Part shown: positions 27,267 to 35,562 of the stretch, piece by piece
Numbering within the stretch: position 1 is the stretch's first letter
Layout of the letters: every line of letters begins with the position of its first letter
NCBI RefSeq assembly: GCF_900102215.1
Contig: NZ_FNBG01000010.1
Span: 84,789-148,788, forward strand
Length of the DNA stretch: 64,000 nucleotides
Reading direction: 5' to 3'
From: Fontibacillus panacisegetis
GTDB taxonomy: Bacteria; Bacillota; Bacilli; Paenibacillales; Paenibacillaceae
The notes under the pieces: model-generated
Databases searched by the model: none
The model's input: the letters and a program-made list of their open reading frames with translations, nothing else
Told to the model about the DNA's origin: nothing
Made by a program: the position numbers and the translations under genes

Positions 27267-27911
27267 ATGAACTTTGCCGACATTCCTTTGGAAGAGAAAC
27301 AAGCTGCCCTTCATGATTTACGGGCGGTCAAGGAACAATTAGCCGCTCGCGGGTGGTTCCCCGGAACAAGCGGAAATCTTTCTATACGGGTTGGCGACTT
27401 CCAGCCTGATCAGTTCTATTTCGCTATAACATCCAGCGGTAAAGACAAATCGGTTAATACACCGGAGGATTTTCTCTTTGTTGATGCAGCTGGAGAACCT
27501 TGTGAGACAACTGAATTGAAGCCAAGTGCAGAGACGCTCATCCATTCTAAAATCTACCGGATGACTGGCTGTGGAGCTATTTTCCATGTTCATACCGTAT
27601 TCAACAATCTGCTTAGTGAGCGATATGGGAATGACGGATTTGTTCCTGCACAGGGGATTGAGCTCATTAAAGGCCTCGGCATATGGGAAGAGAATGCTGC
27701 CATTCGCATTCCTATCGTTCCAAACTATGCCGACATTCCTTCAATCGCCAAGCTGATACCTGGTGCAATTCAGTCAGACATTCCCGGTTTTTTACTCCGT
27801 AACCACGGTATCTACGTGTGGGGCCGCAACGCCTTCGAAGCAAAACGTCATTTAGAAGCTTTCGAATTCATACTTGAGGTAGAATATCGCAGACTCGCAC
27901 TAGGAGTGTAG
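27267..27911 (+). CDS. mtnB: Methylthioribulose-1-phosphate dehydratase
   Basis: A 214-residue class II aldolase-family enzyme that dehydrates methylthioribulose 1-phosphate in the methionine salvage pathway. Motifs seen are FPGTSGNLSIRV, SSGKDK, FHVHTVFNN with zinc His ligands, and LRNHGIYVWG. GGAGGGAG lies 7 bp before the ATG, overlapping the mtnX relic end. The gene itself looks intact although mtnE, mtnW and mtnX next to it are broken and mtnD is absent. It may be a stranded survivor or serve another aldolase role. Confidence 0.88.
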   Translation: MNFADIPLEEKQAALHDLRAVKEQLAARGWFPGTSGNLSIRVGDFQPDQFYFAITSSGKDKSVNTPEDFLFVDAAGEPCETTELKPSAETLIHSKIYRMTGCGAIFHVHTVFNNLLSERYGNDGFVPAQGIELIKGLGIWEENAAIRIPIVPNYADIPSIAKLIPGAIQSDIPGFLLRNHGIYVWGRNAFEAKRHLEAFEFILEVEYRRLALGV

Positions 27912-27925
27912 ATAGTTTACATGTA

Positions 27926-27988
27926 AAGGAACCACTGGACAACAGTTGGTACACATTGCTGGCCGAACATTACTCCAGCGGTTCTTTT
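27926..27988 (+). terminator. Intrinsic terminator after mtnB
   Basis: GAACCACTGGA pairs with TCCAGCGGTTC across a loop of about 33 nt, followed by UUUU and an AT-rich stretch. Confidence 0.6.
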
Positions 27989-28045
27989 AAATATATGCAC
28001 TCAAGTCAAGGCACAAGAGGCAATTTTGTTCTAATAGCGTCTCTG

Positions 28046-28232
28046 TAATTCCTGCAAAAGTACATCTTCTTAATCTCATGGTTCCGGCAATCTCATAATT
28101 CCTGCAATAATACATCTATTTCGGGCTAAATCTCCAACTACTGAACAAAACTTATGTAATTCCTGCACTTATGCAGGCTTTGAACTTGATTTACTCTAAC
28201 TACTCGATAATTCCTGCACTTTTGCAGTTTTT
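28046..28232. repeat. Palindrome cluster B: four CCTGCA-N4-TGCAGG units
   Basis: Lies in the 493-bp convergent gap between mtnB and uppP. Four copies of taATTCCTGCA-N4-TGCAGG (first two degenerate in the right arm, TACAT) are centred at 28058, 28108, 28169 and 28220, giving spacings of 50, 61 and 51 bp. The DNA between the palindromes is not conserved. The rest of the gap holds the two terminators and no recognised gene. Confidence 0.8.
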
Positions 28233-28354
28233 CCTTCTACAACGTGCTGGGAAGGGACTAAGCTTACTTTATAATGCAGACGGACATATCAGCCTTATTT
28301 ACACGAAAATGAAGGTCATTTTCTCCAAATAGTGCACCAGCCCACCAATCCATA

Positions 28355-28388
28355 ACAAAGGCCGCCCCACTAACAAGAGTGGGACAGC
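28355..28388 (-). terminator. Probable terminator of the sigma-UppP operon
   Basis: On the reverse strand GGCTGTCCCACT pairs with AGTGGGGCGGCC around a 6-nt loop and is followed by TTTGTT. The U-tract is short. Confidence 0.6.
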
Positions 28389-28404
28389 CTCTACTCAAAC
28401 CTTA

Positions 28405-29250
28405 TTAAAAAAAGATTACCCAAATGACGATCGCTAACACAATTCGATAAATAGCAAAAGGCACCAGCTTGATTCGGTCAATCAGCTTCAAGAAGAAACG
28501 AATTGAGATAAGTGCGAACACAAATGCACTAATAAATCCTGCAATAAAGAACGGCAAAGCATCAAGGGTAAAATACTGCCAGTTTTTTAGCAGTGATAAT
28601 GCACTTGCACCAGCCATCACCGGCACAGCCATAATAAAGGTGAAATCTGATGCGGCACGATGGCTTAAGCCGAGGAGTACACCTCCAGAAATCGTCGACC
28701 CCGATCGAGAGAAACCTGGCCAAATAGATAGACATTGAAACAAACCGATGGAAAAAGCTTGCTTGTAGGTCATTTGGTCAACACTTTCCACCTTCGCCCG
28801 CTTCGGTCTCAGCTTATCAGCAAAGATCATCAATATTGCACCAATCACTAATCCAATCAGCACTGTATATGTCGAGAAGAGATACTCGTCTATAAAATCT
28901 TCAAAGAGCAAGCCCAGCACACCCGCAGGAATTAACCCAACGATGACCTGCCCCAGCTTTAGGCGAGAGCCGGCATGTTGTATCTGGCCCTTATTTTTAC
29001 GAGTGAACCTCGATAACCCAAGCAAATCAATAAACCGATCCTTAAATACGACTAACACGGCCAGAATCGATCCAAGCTGTATAACTACTTTAAATGTATT
29101 AGCCACATATTTCGATGATAAAAATTGCTCGGTCTTCAGCCACATATCATCAACTATGATCATATGACCAGTTGAAGAGACTGGAGCAAATTCAGTTAAC
29201 CCTTCCACCAAACCAAGAATAATAGCTTTTATGATGCTAATCCAATCCAT
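28405..29250 (-). CDS. uppP: Undecaprenyl-diphosphate phosphatase (UppP/BacA)
   Basis: A 281-residue polytopic membrane enzyme that dephosphorylates undecaprenyl pyrophosphate, recycling the cell-wall lipid carrier and giving bacitracin tolerance. The two family motifs are clear: EGLTEFAPVSSTGH (about 16-29; Leu is commoner than Ala at the seventh position) and PGFSRSGSTISGG (about 180). Seven or eight membrane helices are predicted by eye. It is the last gene of an operon with an ECF-type sigma factor, anti-sigma, a membrane protein and DedA, implying stress-induced expression. Confidence 0.95.
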   Translation of the reverse strand: MDWISIIKAIILGLVEGLTEFAPVSSTGHMIIVDDMWLKTEQFLSSKYVANTFKVVIQLGSILAVLVVFKDRFIDLLGLSRFTRKNKGQIQHAGSRLKLGQVIVGLIPAGVLGLLFEDFIDEYLFSTYTVLIGLVIGAILMIFADKLRPKRAKVESVDQMTYKQAFSIGLFQCLSIWPGFSRSGSTISGGVLLGLSHRAASDFTFIMAVPVMAGASALSLLKNWQYFTLDALPFFIAGFISAFVFALISIRFFLKLIDRIKLVPFAIYRIVLAIVIWVIFF

Positions 29251-29277
29251 TTATTACGTTCTCTCCTTCTAGTTGTC

Positions 29278-29892
29278 TCAGAGCTTTCTTTTTTTGAAGT
29301 TGCGGATTAAGAAATAACCACAGACCAGCGCAATGACCGCAAGGAATACGTACGCAATATTGGAGTAAATATCCATGAATTCAAGGATTGTATCCCATGA
29401 GCCTCCAAGTGCAGCTCCAACAGTAACGAGTATAATATTCCAAGTTAACGTGCCTATAGTGGTAAATAGCAGAAAAAGACCAAACTTCATCTTTGACATC
29501 CCCGCGGGAATCGAGATCAGACTACGAATAACAGGAATCAGCCGACAAAATAACACTGTCCAGTAACCGTAACGATCAAACCATTTATCCGCTTTGCGAA
29601 TATCTTCTTTTTTCAGACGTAAGAAACGACCATATTTCTCTATCCATCTCTCCAACTTGTCAACATTAATGAGATACCCGATGCCGTACAATATTACTGC
29701 ACCTAAAATTGAGCCTAACGTAGCTGAAATGATAACTCCTGTTCTCGTCAAACTAGTATAAGTCGTCATAAAGCCGCCAAATGTCAATATAACCTCTGAT
29801 GGTATTGGCGGGAATACATTTTCAAGAGCAATCAGCAATAGAATTCCTATGTACCCGAACTGCTCCATCGTATCTGTAATCCAGTTGTCCAC
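29278..29892 (-). CDS. DedA family membrane protein (candidate undecaprenyl-phosphate flippase)
   Basis: A 204-residue polytopic protein. Family signatures are LLIALENVFPPIPSEV near residue 20 and CRLIPVIRSLISIPAG near 115, with about five hydrophobic segments. Some DedA proteins (UptA type) have been shown to return undecaprenyl phosphate across the membrane; others are of unknown function. Its position 27 bp before uppP suggests that the pair carries out consecutive steps, dephosphorylation and flipping, of lipid carrier recycling. The flippase role is inference from context. Confidence 0.88.
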   Translation of the reverse strand: MDNWITDTMEQFGYIGILLLIALENVFPPIPSEVILTFGGFMTTYTSLTRTGVIISATLGSILGAVILYGIGYLINVDKLERWIEKYGRFLRLKKEDIRKADKWFDRYGYWTVLFCRLIPVIRSLISIPAGMSKMKFGLFLLFTTIGTLTWNIILVTVGAALGGSWDTILEFMDIYSNIAYVFLAVIALVCGYFLIRNFKKRKL

Positions 29893-29951
29893 AAGCTGCC
29901 TCCTATCCCTTCCTGTCCAGTACCAAACTCTCTATTAAGTTCGTTCGCAAA

Positions 29952-31052
29952 CTACAGTTCTTCGTCATCCCAAAGCAACTGTTTTTTATTTTTGCGTGAG
30001 ATCAGTTTAATACCACCACCGATAAGAATAACCGAGACGAGCGCCGGACGCAAATATTCTTGAATTCTGTAGTAGATTCGCAAATCAGGATACCATCTAT
30101 CAAATGTAGGAACGAGCAAATTCATCACGATATAATAAATCCCTAGCAGAACCAAAATAATCCCCAGCCAATGCTCCTGGTTAGCTCTACCTTTTATTAA
30201 AGGAATATCCTCCATAGGCAGTATGCCATAGCGACTTGTTTGCTGTAATCCATCAAAAAAGCTGTAGAACCAAATAACTGGAACGATGAATAAAAACACC
30301 GACAGTCTCAACACATCGATTATATAGAAGCTGCTCAAAAACAGTACCATTAGCTGCAGACCTCGTTTTTGAAGTCCTAAATACATTTGTCCCGCCCCAG
30401 GAAAAGCTGATAATAATGTAGCAAGCACTTTACTGCGTCTGCCTTCAATTCTACCGGATTCCCATTCATTAAAAAGAGTACGATCTTCAAGCAATTCCCC
30501 TGCTTGTTTGCGATGAATGAGCTGCACCGCGTCAAACATACAATACAGCCATATGATCGGGAGCAAGCCTAAAAAGAGCAAAAATACAGATTCATGCGTG
30601 ATGCCCGTGACAAAAAACATCATAGTGATCAAGCCGAAGAACATAATAAGGAAAGATAGTCCTCTTTGCATCAAGCCCATTTGAAAATGTCCCAGACCCG
30701 GAATGAATGATAGCAAAATTGTAAAAAACCGCTCACTATCAGCTTCTCCCTTTCTCATGGCAGGTACATAACCTAGTTCCTGTCCCGCGTTCTGTAAATT
30801 TACAGGGTGCCGAAGCATAGAGATGAACAAATCGATCATACTGATCACCCAGAGAATACAAGCTAAAACCAAAGCAACTAAAAATATTTCCCCTTCACTA
30901 CTCATCGCAGCCAGCACACCGCCCATAAATAGTCCTCCGAAGAACATGAGCGGATAGGTAAAACCTCTTCCTTTATTGCCCCAATATAAATGACCGAGCC
31001 CCGGCAAAAAATTCAAAAGGAATGCCAGCATTCTATTTCGATAATATTGCAA
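29952..31052 (-). CDS. Polytopic membrane protein with three TM2-like repeats
   Basis: A 366-residue membrane protein. Three segments share the pattern F-PG-GH-Y-G---RG followed by a hydrophobic pair: FLPGLGHLYWGNKGRG (about 14-29), FIPGLGHFQMGLMQRG (about 112-127) and AFPGAGQMYLGLQKRG (about 210-225). This resembles the TM2-domain GxGxxYxG signature, so the protein looks like a triplicated unit, with two or three more helices at the C-terminus. The start seems to be TTG at 31052 with AAAGGA 9 bp upstream; an ATG seven codons in is the alternative. It may act as a sensor or effector in the sigma operon; function unknown. Confidence 0.78.
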   Translation of the reverse strand: MQYYRNRMLAFLLNFLPGLGHLYWGNKGRGFTYPLMFFGGLFMGGVLAAMSSEGEIFLVALVLACILWVISMIDLFISMLRHPVNLQNAGQELGYVPAMRKGEADSERFFTILLSFIPGLGHFQMGLMQRGLSFLIMFFGLITMMFFVTGITHESVFLLFLGLLPIIWLYCMFDAVQLIHRKQAGELLEDRTLFNEWESGRIEGRRSKVLATLLSAFPGAGQMYLGLQKRGLQLMVLFLSSFYIIDVLRLSVFLFIVPVIWFYSFFDGLQQTSRYGILPMEDIPLIKGRANQEHWLGIILVLLGIYYIVMNLLVPTFDRWYPDLRIYYRIQEYLRPALVSVILIGGGIKLISRKNKKQLLWDDEEL

Positions 31053-31073
31053 AATTTATCATCCTTTCTTGTT

Positions 31074-31538
31074 CTACTTTTTAGGCGAAGGGTCTCTTAA
31101 GGAATCCATCCATTTAGAGGTTACATTCATCCATTTATCGCTTATCGATACCGTTCTGTTCCTGTCCATCGATTGACCCGCCTCTACTGACAACAAATCA
31201 AAAAATCCACTTCCCATGAGCAATAAAGTGATAGATGCAGCAATAAGATAGTGGTAGAAAGGGAGATTCCGGCTACTACTGACTTTCGATTTCACAGCCT
31301 GCTCAACGCCTCTCTTTTCACTAGAAGGAAGTGCAGAAATGATACACTGAGTAAACAATTCTTGATTGCCGAGTGTAGGCAGCTCTCCCTTAAGTTCCTC
31401 CAGCTCATGCAAATACATCTGAAAAGTCTCTTCATCCTCAATCAGAAGATTTTCAAGCTTCTGTTCTTTTTCAGGAGGTAATTTCCCCAGTATGTAATCA
31501 CTCCACAAAGCATTTTCTCGATGTCCTCCTTTACTCAT
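31074..31538 (-). CDS. Probable membrane-bound anti-sigma factor
   Basis: A 154-residue protein with a cytoplasmic N-terminal helical part (about 1-95; ALWSDYILGKLPPEKEQKLE), one membrane helix (about 98-120) and a short outer tail of about 35 residues. The first part resembles anti-sigma domains (L-G-L-P---E-----HL pattern), but the zinc-binding His-Cys-Cys motif is missing. Its ATG overlaps the sigma stop as ATGA, the usual layout for a sigma and its inhibitor. The brief outer tail leaves little room for a sensor, so the next membrane protein could share that task. Confidence 0.78.
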   Translation of the reverse strand: MSKGGHRENALWSDYILGKLPPEKEQKLENLLIEDEETFQMYLHELEELKGELPTLGNQELFTQCIISALPSSEKRGVEQAVKSKVSSSRNLPFYHYLIAASITLLLMGSGFFDLLSVEAGQSMDRNRTVSISDKWMNVTSKWMDSLRDPSPKK

Positions 31539-32083
31539 CTCCATTCCTCCTCCTTCCAATGCTCACGCATCCAAGCCCTTGCGCGGTACAATTTAGATTC
31601 TACTGTTTTCACCGTCACATTTAGTTCTGATGCTATTTCCTCATAGCTTTTTCCTTTCAGATAGAACGAAGAAACTATGATTTTGTGTCCTGGCGGCATT
31701 GCAGCGATTTTATTTCTGAGCTCCTCACTTTGCTCAATATCTATAATTCCTTGAACCACCTCTGGCTTCTCATCAATCACTTGAAGATCGACGTCTATCG
31801 GATCCCATTGTTCTTCACGTCTGCGATCCTTCTTTCGCTTGAGATCTATTGCCTTGTTTAAAGCGATTCGAGTCATCCATGTCTTGAATCCTTGAGAGCG
31901 GTAATCGGGGAGAGATTTGTACACCTGGAGAAAAGTTTCCTGTGCTGCGTCTTCCGCTTCTTTTTCATCTCTAAGCACTGAGAATGTTACTTTAAAAATA
32001 TAGTCCCCATACCGTGTGACAAGCTCTCGAAAAGCGTTCCGCTCACCTCTCCTGATTTTCAGGATTAGCTTCTCATCATCAAT
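31535..32083 (-). CDS. ECF-type RNA polymerase sigma factor with apparent ATT start
   Basis: An ECF-family sigma factor of 182 residues. Region 2 is seen as AFRELVTRYGDYIFKV, AQETFLQVYKSL and WMTRIALNKAID; region 4 as KSYEEIASELNVTVKTVES with its helix-turn-helix. The conserved frame extends upstream of the first GTG (31978) for 35 codons that are clearly region 2 (DDEKLILKIRRGERNAF). No ATG, GTG or TTG exists in that stretch. The ribosome site GGAAGGAGGGG (minus strand, near 32100-32090) is correctly spaced for ATT at 32083-32081. It heads an operon with anti-sigma, membrane protein, DedA and UppP. Confidence 0.85.
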   Translation of the reverse strand: MDDEKLILKIRRGERNAFRELVTRYGDYIFKVTFSVLRDEKEAEDAAQETFLQVYKSLPDYRSQGFKTWMTRIALNKAIDLKRKKDRRREEQWDPIDVDLQVIDEKPEVVQGIIDIEQSEELRNKIAAMPPGHKIIVSSFYLKGKSYEEIASELNVTVKTVESKLYRARAWMREHWKEEEWR

Positions 32084-32309
32084 AACTCTCCCCTCCTTCC
32101 CTATTAAATAGACGTATCAAAACAAAGTTACCCCTGCATTAGTTTTAAAAAAATATTGAACTTTTTTCTACGCTATTACGTTACGTTTGTGTTAATTTAA
32201 ATAACATTAATTTGTTATGTATTTAGAAACTAGATATATAAATTTTAATATAAAGCAGGAAACCGGCGATAATATAAGGTTTAATCGCTTTCATCATAAA
32301 ATATGAGTT

Positions 32310-32339
32310 TTGTTATTATATCTAACATGGATATATAAT
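32310..32339 (+). promoter_or_regulatory. Candidate sigma-A promoter of the asparaginase gene
   Basis: TTGTTA (32310-32315) and TATAAT (32334-32339) are 18 bp apart in the 325-bp divergent gap between the sigma operon and asparaginase. The gap is otherwise very AT-rich. On the other strand CGTCTA (32114-32109) resembles an ECF -10 element, but an AAC-type -35 lies only 12 bp away instead of about 16. Confidence 0.5.
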
Positions 32340-32408
32340 CACTTCAAGGAAACACAATCCGAGTCACATAAAGTTACATAATTCTCACACATCATGGAGG
32401 CTGATTCA

Positions 32409-33569
32409 ATGCAAAAATGGAAAACTAACAGTTTAAAATGGATTCTAGCAACAGGACTTGCGGTAACCGCCGTACTTCCAAACTTGTATGCATCTCCAGC
32501 ATCTGCAGCTACTGTCAATACAACTCAAGGTTCTATTGTAGCAGAAACGGTTAAAAAACTGCCTAAAGTACAGGTTATCGCAACTGGAGGCACGATGGCC
32601 GGACAATCCGTGGATGCAACGAGCTTTACCAATTATAAAGCAGGAACTTTGCTTATTGAAGACATGGTGAAATCATTACCGAACAAGGATAAAATTGCCG
32701 AAGTAAGCACTTATCAATTCGGAAACTCTGGGTCAAGCGCATATACAATGCAGCAATTATATGAGTTGTCTCTCAAAGTGGATGAAGCTCTTAAAACCCA
32801 GGATGGTGTAGTAGTTACTACCGGAACAGACACCATGGAAGAGATTGCTTATTTCCTGGACTTAACGGTTCGCAGCCCAAAACCTGTAGTCATCACAGGA
32901 TCGATGAGACCGTGGACAGTCATCGGAACGGATGCTCCTGCCAATCTCTACAATGCTATCAAACTCGCCGCTAGCGGCAAGACAAAATATTTCGGTACAG
33001 TACTTATGCTCAATGATGAGTTTCATGCAGCTCGAGATGTAACCAAGAGCAACTCCTACCGTACTGATACATTTGTTACACCTGAAATTGGTGCATTAGG
33101 TTACATTGACGGTGACGTCATTTCTGTATATCGTGCTCCATTCCGAGCACTAAAACCAGCAACCTCATGGGCTACACCTTTTGATTTGACTAAAATCTCC
33201 AAATCAGATTTAGCCAAAGTTGAGATTGCGTACTCCTACCAAGATGCTGGAGCGGGTGCTATTAGCGGCTATGTTGCATCAGGAGCTAAAGGTATCGTAA
33301 CTGCGGGTACTGGAGCTGGAGGGATCTCGAAAGCGATGAGCGAAGAACGCAAAGCAGCCATTGAAAAAGGCGTGATCTTCGTAACGACGACACGCACCGG
33401 ATCTGGCAGCAACTACAGCAGTGGTGAAGGCATCATTGCAGGCGGCAACCTTAATGCATCTCACGCCAGAGTTATGCTGCTCCTTAGCCTTTCGTTCTCC
33501 AAGGATTTCGAAACAATCAAAGGTTGGTTTGAAACCTATGGGTATGGACAAATCGAGCTCAACAAGTAA
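32409..33569 (+). CDS. Secreted type II L-asparaginase
   Basis: A 386-residue enzyme that hydrolyses asparagine to aspartate and ammonia outside the membrane. A signal peptide (about 1-36, ending ASPASAA) is followed by the asparaginase fold with both catalytic Thr motifs: ATGGTMAGQ (near 58) and VVTTGTDTMEE (near 132). Other landmarks are ITGSMRP and LMLNDEFHAAR. GGAGG lies 8 bp before the ATG at 32409. It is a single-gene unit with its own promoter and terminator. The frame extends five codons upstream to an ATG that overlaps the ribosome site. Confidence 0.94.
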   Translation: MQKWKTNSLKWILATGLAVTAVLPNLYASPASAATVNTTQGSIVAETVKKLPKVQVIATGGTMAGQSVDATSFTNYKAGTLLIEDMVKSLPNKDKIAEVSTYQFGNSGSSAYTMQQLYELSLKVDEALKTQDGVVVTTGTDTMEEIAYFLDLTVRSPKPVVITGSMRPWTVIGTDAPANLYNAIKLAASGKTKYFGTVLMLNDEFHAARDVTKSNSYRTDTFVTPEIGALGYIDGDVISVYRAPFRALKPATSWATPFDLTKISKSDLAKVEIAYSYQDAGAGAISGYVASGAKGIVTAGTGAGGISKAMSEERKAAIEKGVIFVTTTRTGSGSNYSSGEGIIAGGNLNASHARVMLLLSLSFSKDFETIKGWFETYGYGQIELNK

Positions 33570-33660
33570 GCGATCATGACCAGTTTCATAGTTAATACCT
33601 GATTTTACTTAACTCGTACGTTCTTAACCATGTTATCCTCTCCCCAATATATATATATTT

Positions 33661-33717
33661 GGGTCAGCCCAGTGATAATGTTTCCTATTCTTCACTGATG
33701 GCTGACCCCTTTTTTTA
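33661..33717 (+). terminator. Intrinsic terminator of the asparaginase gene
   Basis: GGGTCAGCC-AGTGA pairs with TCACT-GGCTGACCC and is followed by seven U residues. Lying between convergent genes, it may also end the RimK-like gene. Confidence 0.9.
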
Positions 33718-33745
33718 TTTTTCAATTAATATGCTATAACCAGAC

Positions 33746-34651
33746 TTAAAATCGACTCAACCTCACTCTTAGAAAATTGTATATCTCTTCCGCAATGTTT
33801 ACATTACAGCATGACTCCAACCCTTCAAACCCGGGTGAAGAATTTGCTTCACATATTTTATAGTGCTCCCCGTCAAAGAGCAAATCAATGCCGGCGATAT
33901 CGAGATTCAAAAGTCTGGCTGTTTCAAGAGCCAGCCATTCAATTTCAGGATTGATCTCATAGGGCTCAACCTTGCCCCCGCGTGAATAATTCGCTTTGAA
34001 GCTATCATTCCCGGAGAATCGCTTCATCGCTGCAACGGCTCTTCCCCCAATTGTAAGCACACGCAGATCCACCCCTCTGCTTGACTCTACAAATTCCTGC
34101 AATATCATCGTAGCATTCTCTTTATATGCGTTAATCATTTCAATTAAATCAATAAACTTTAACTTCGTCTCAGCAAGAAAAACTCCATTCCCCTGTGATC
34201 CTGATATCGTCTTCACTACTACAGGGAATCCCAAATGCTTTTCTACCAAGTCCACATCGACCTTCGAGCGTATCAGCATCGTTTTCGGAACAGGTAAATT
34301 GGATTCTGCTAAAATCTGTTGAGTATATAGCTTATCTTTTACTGTATCAATACTCTGTGAAGAATTAAATGTACGAACACCCAGACGCTCCAAATGACGG
34401 ATCAGTGCCAGTCCAAAATAATTAGTGCCCGCCCCCATCCTCGGCAACACAAAATCAGGAAGCGGCAGCACCTCCCCATCAACCATAATACTCTTGCGAT
34501 CATCTCTGGTTACAATCAGTTCGAACTGTTCAGGAGCGAGCACACGTATATCGATCCCTTGCTTCTCCGCTTCATCAATAAGCCTCTTAATCTCAAACAT
34601 CTCAGGCTTGACCTCATTCACTAAATGCTTATATATAATCCAACCGATCAT
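33746..34651 (-). CDS. RimK-like ATP-grasp ligase
   Basis: A 301-residue ATP-grasp protein of the RimK/LysX group, which adds amino acids such as glutamate to a protein or small-molecule carboxylate. It shows QILAESNLPVPKTMLI (B domain entry), VVKTISGSQGNGVF (glycine-rich ATP loop), SSRGVDLRVLTIGGRAVAAM and CEANSSPGFEG (metal ligands). The start MIGWIIYKHL is preceded by AAGGTGGAG; a longer frame from 34735 has no ribosome site. The substrate is unknown, and no cofactor or S6 gene lies nearby. Confidence 0.82.
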   Translation of the reverse strand: MIGWIIYKHLVNEVKPEMFEIKRLIDEAEKQGIDIRVLAPEQFELIVTRDDRKSIMVDGEVLPLPDFVLPRMGAGTNYFGLALIRHLERLGVRTFNSSQSIDTVKDKLYTQQILAESNLPVPKTMLIRSKVDVDLVEKHLGFPVVVKTISGSQGNGVFLAETKLKFIDLIEMINAYKENATMILQEFVESSRGVDLRVLTIGGRAVAAMKRFSGNDSFKANYSRGGKVEPYEINPEIEWLALETARLLNLDIAGIDLLFDGEHYKICEANSSPGFEGLESCCNVNIAEEIYNFLRVRLSRF

Positions 34652-34757
34652 AACAACTCCACCTTCACAAAATACTATTTTTACACATTTTAACTTTATC
34701 ATTGATTCTACTAGATTGTATGATGATAAAATCAAATTGATGTAAAAATATTACACG

Positions 34758-34796
34758 CAAAAAACGGCCTCAGCAGGTTGTTCGCTGCGGCCGTTT
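34758..34796 (-). terminator. Intrinsic terminator after dnaD
   Basis: On the reverse strand AAACGGCC-GCAGC pairs with GCTGA-GGCCGTTT and is followed by six U residues. Confidence 0.85.
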
Positions 34797-34843
34797 ATAT
34801 TGCTAGTATTTAGTTCTAGTATGAGTCAATGAGTATAATGTTG

Positions 34844-35545
34844 CTATCTCATCCCGCCTCTGAATCTCTGGGTATAAGCTTTGGCATCCTCTACAGTTTT
34901 CACACGATTTCGGCTCCACTCTAGCAGAATGCGGTCAATATAGCGAAAGTGTACTTTGCCAGCAAACACCGCTTCCTTGAGGGCAAGCAATATCAGTTCA
35001 TCGGGATATCCGTCCTCATCCACCCATCCCGAAATAGTCTCACATTCCATTGGTGTTAATGGACGTGCAAATTCCTTTTCAAAAATGACGAACAAATTAC
35101 GTTCCTGTTCATCTCTGGATGGCAAAGGCGCTTCCTCCTGCTGGGTCGGGGTAGTGCCACGACGAACCGAAGAACGCTGCTCGGCCATATGCTGTCCGAG
35201 CTTTGCATACATCCCTGAAAGATTATAGCGTTCAATTTGAATACCCGTTCTTTCATCCAGATCCTCATCAATCGATATCCATCCGTCCTTCATCAGACGT
35301 TGGATGACTTGCGGAAGCTCTCCGGGAGCCGTTCCCATTCTTGACTCCAGCTGATCCATTGACGGAAAATCGCTCTGCTCACTCTGTCTAAATGCAAGCA
35401 GTTGCATAAGCAGCATCACTTCCATTTCCGATAAGCGAAGTGCTCCGTAATGCGCCAGTAGTGCATAGGGAACATTCACGGTCCCAGACTCCAACCCGTA
35501 AGAGATTCCTTTTGCCCATACCTTCCAACCTTCGCTCATGGCCAT
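34844..35545 (-). CDS. dnaD: DNA replication initiation protein DnaD
   Basis: A 233-residue primosome protein that acts in loading replicative helicase in Firmicutes. The N-terminal winged-helix part (about 15-110; VPYALLAHYGALRLSEMEVMLL) is followed by a linker and the C-terminal DnaD domain (about 145-225; PLTPMECETISGWV, ILLALKEAV, RYIDRILLEWSRN). It follows asnS by 17 bp, as in Bacillus, which confirms the assignment. nth, which follows dnaD in Bacillus, has moved away. Confidence 0.93.
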   Translation of the reverse strand: MAMSEGWKVWAKGISYGLESGTVNVPYALLAHYGALRLSEMEVMLLMQLLAFRQSEQSDFPSMDQLESRMGTAPGELPQVIQRLMKDGWISIDEDLDERTGIQIERYNLSGMYAKLGQHMAEQRSSVRRGTTPTQQEEAPLPSRDEQERNLFVIFEKEFARPLTPMECETISGWVDEDGYPDELILLALKEAVFAGKVHFRYIDRILLEWSRNRVKTVEDAKAYTQRFRGGMR

Positions 35546-35562
35546 TCGCTTCTCTACCTTTC

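Noticed and set aside
28046..28232. Possible CRISPR array
   Set aside because: Only four units, palindromes of 14-16 bp, unequal spacing and no cas genes; the same layout occurs at other loci with another motif.
31535..31978. Sigma factor starting at GTG 31978
   Set aside because: This would cut off half of sigma region 2, which is clearly encoded upstream in the same frame.
32084..32120. ECF autoregulatory promoter for the sigma operon
   Set aside because: A CGTCTA -10-like element is present, but the AAC -35-like element is 12 bp away instead of about 16, and the transcript would start almost at the ribosome site. Kept only as a remark.
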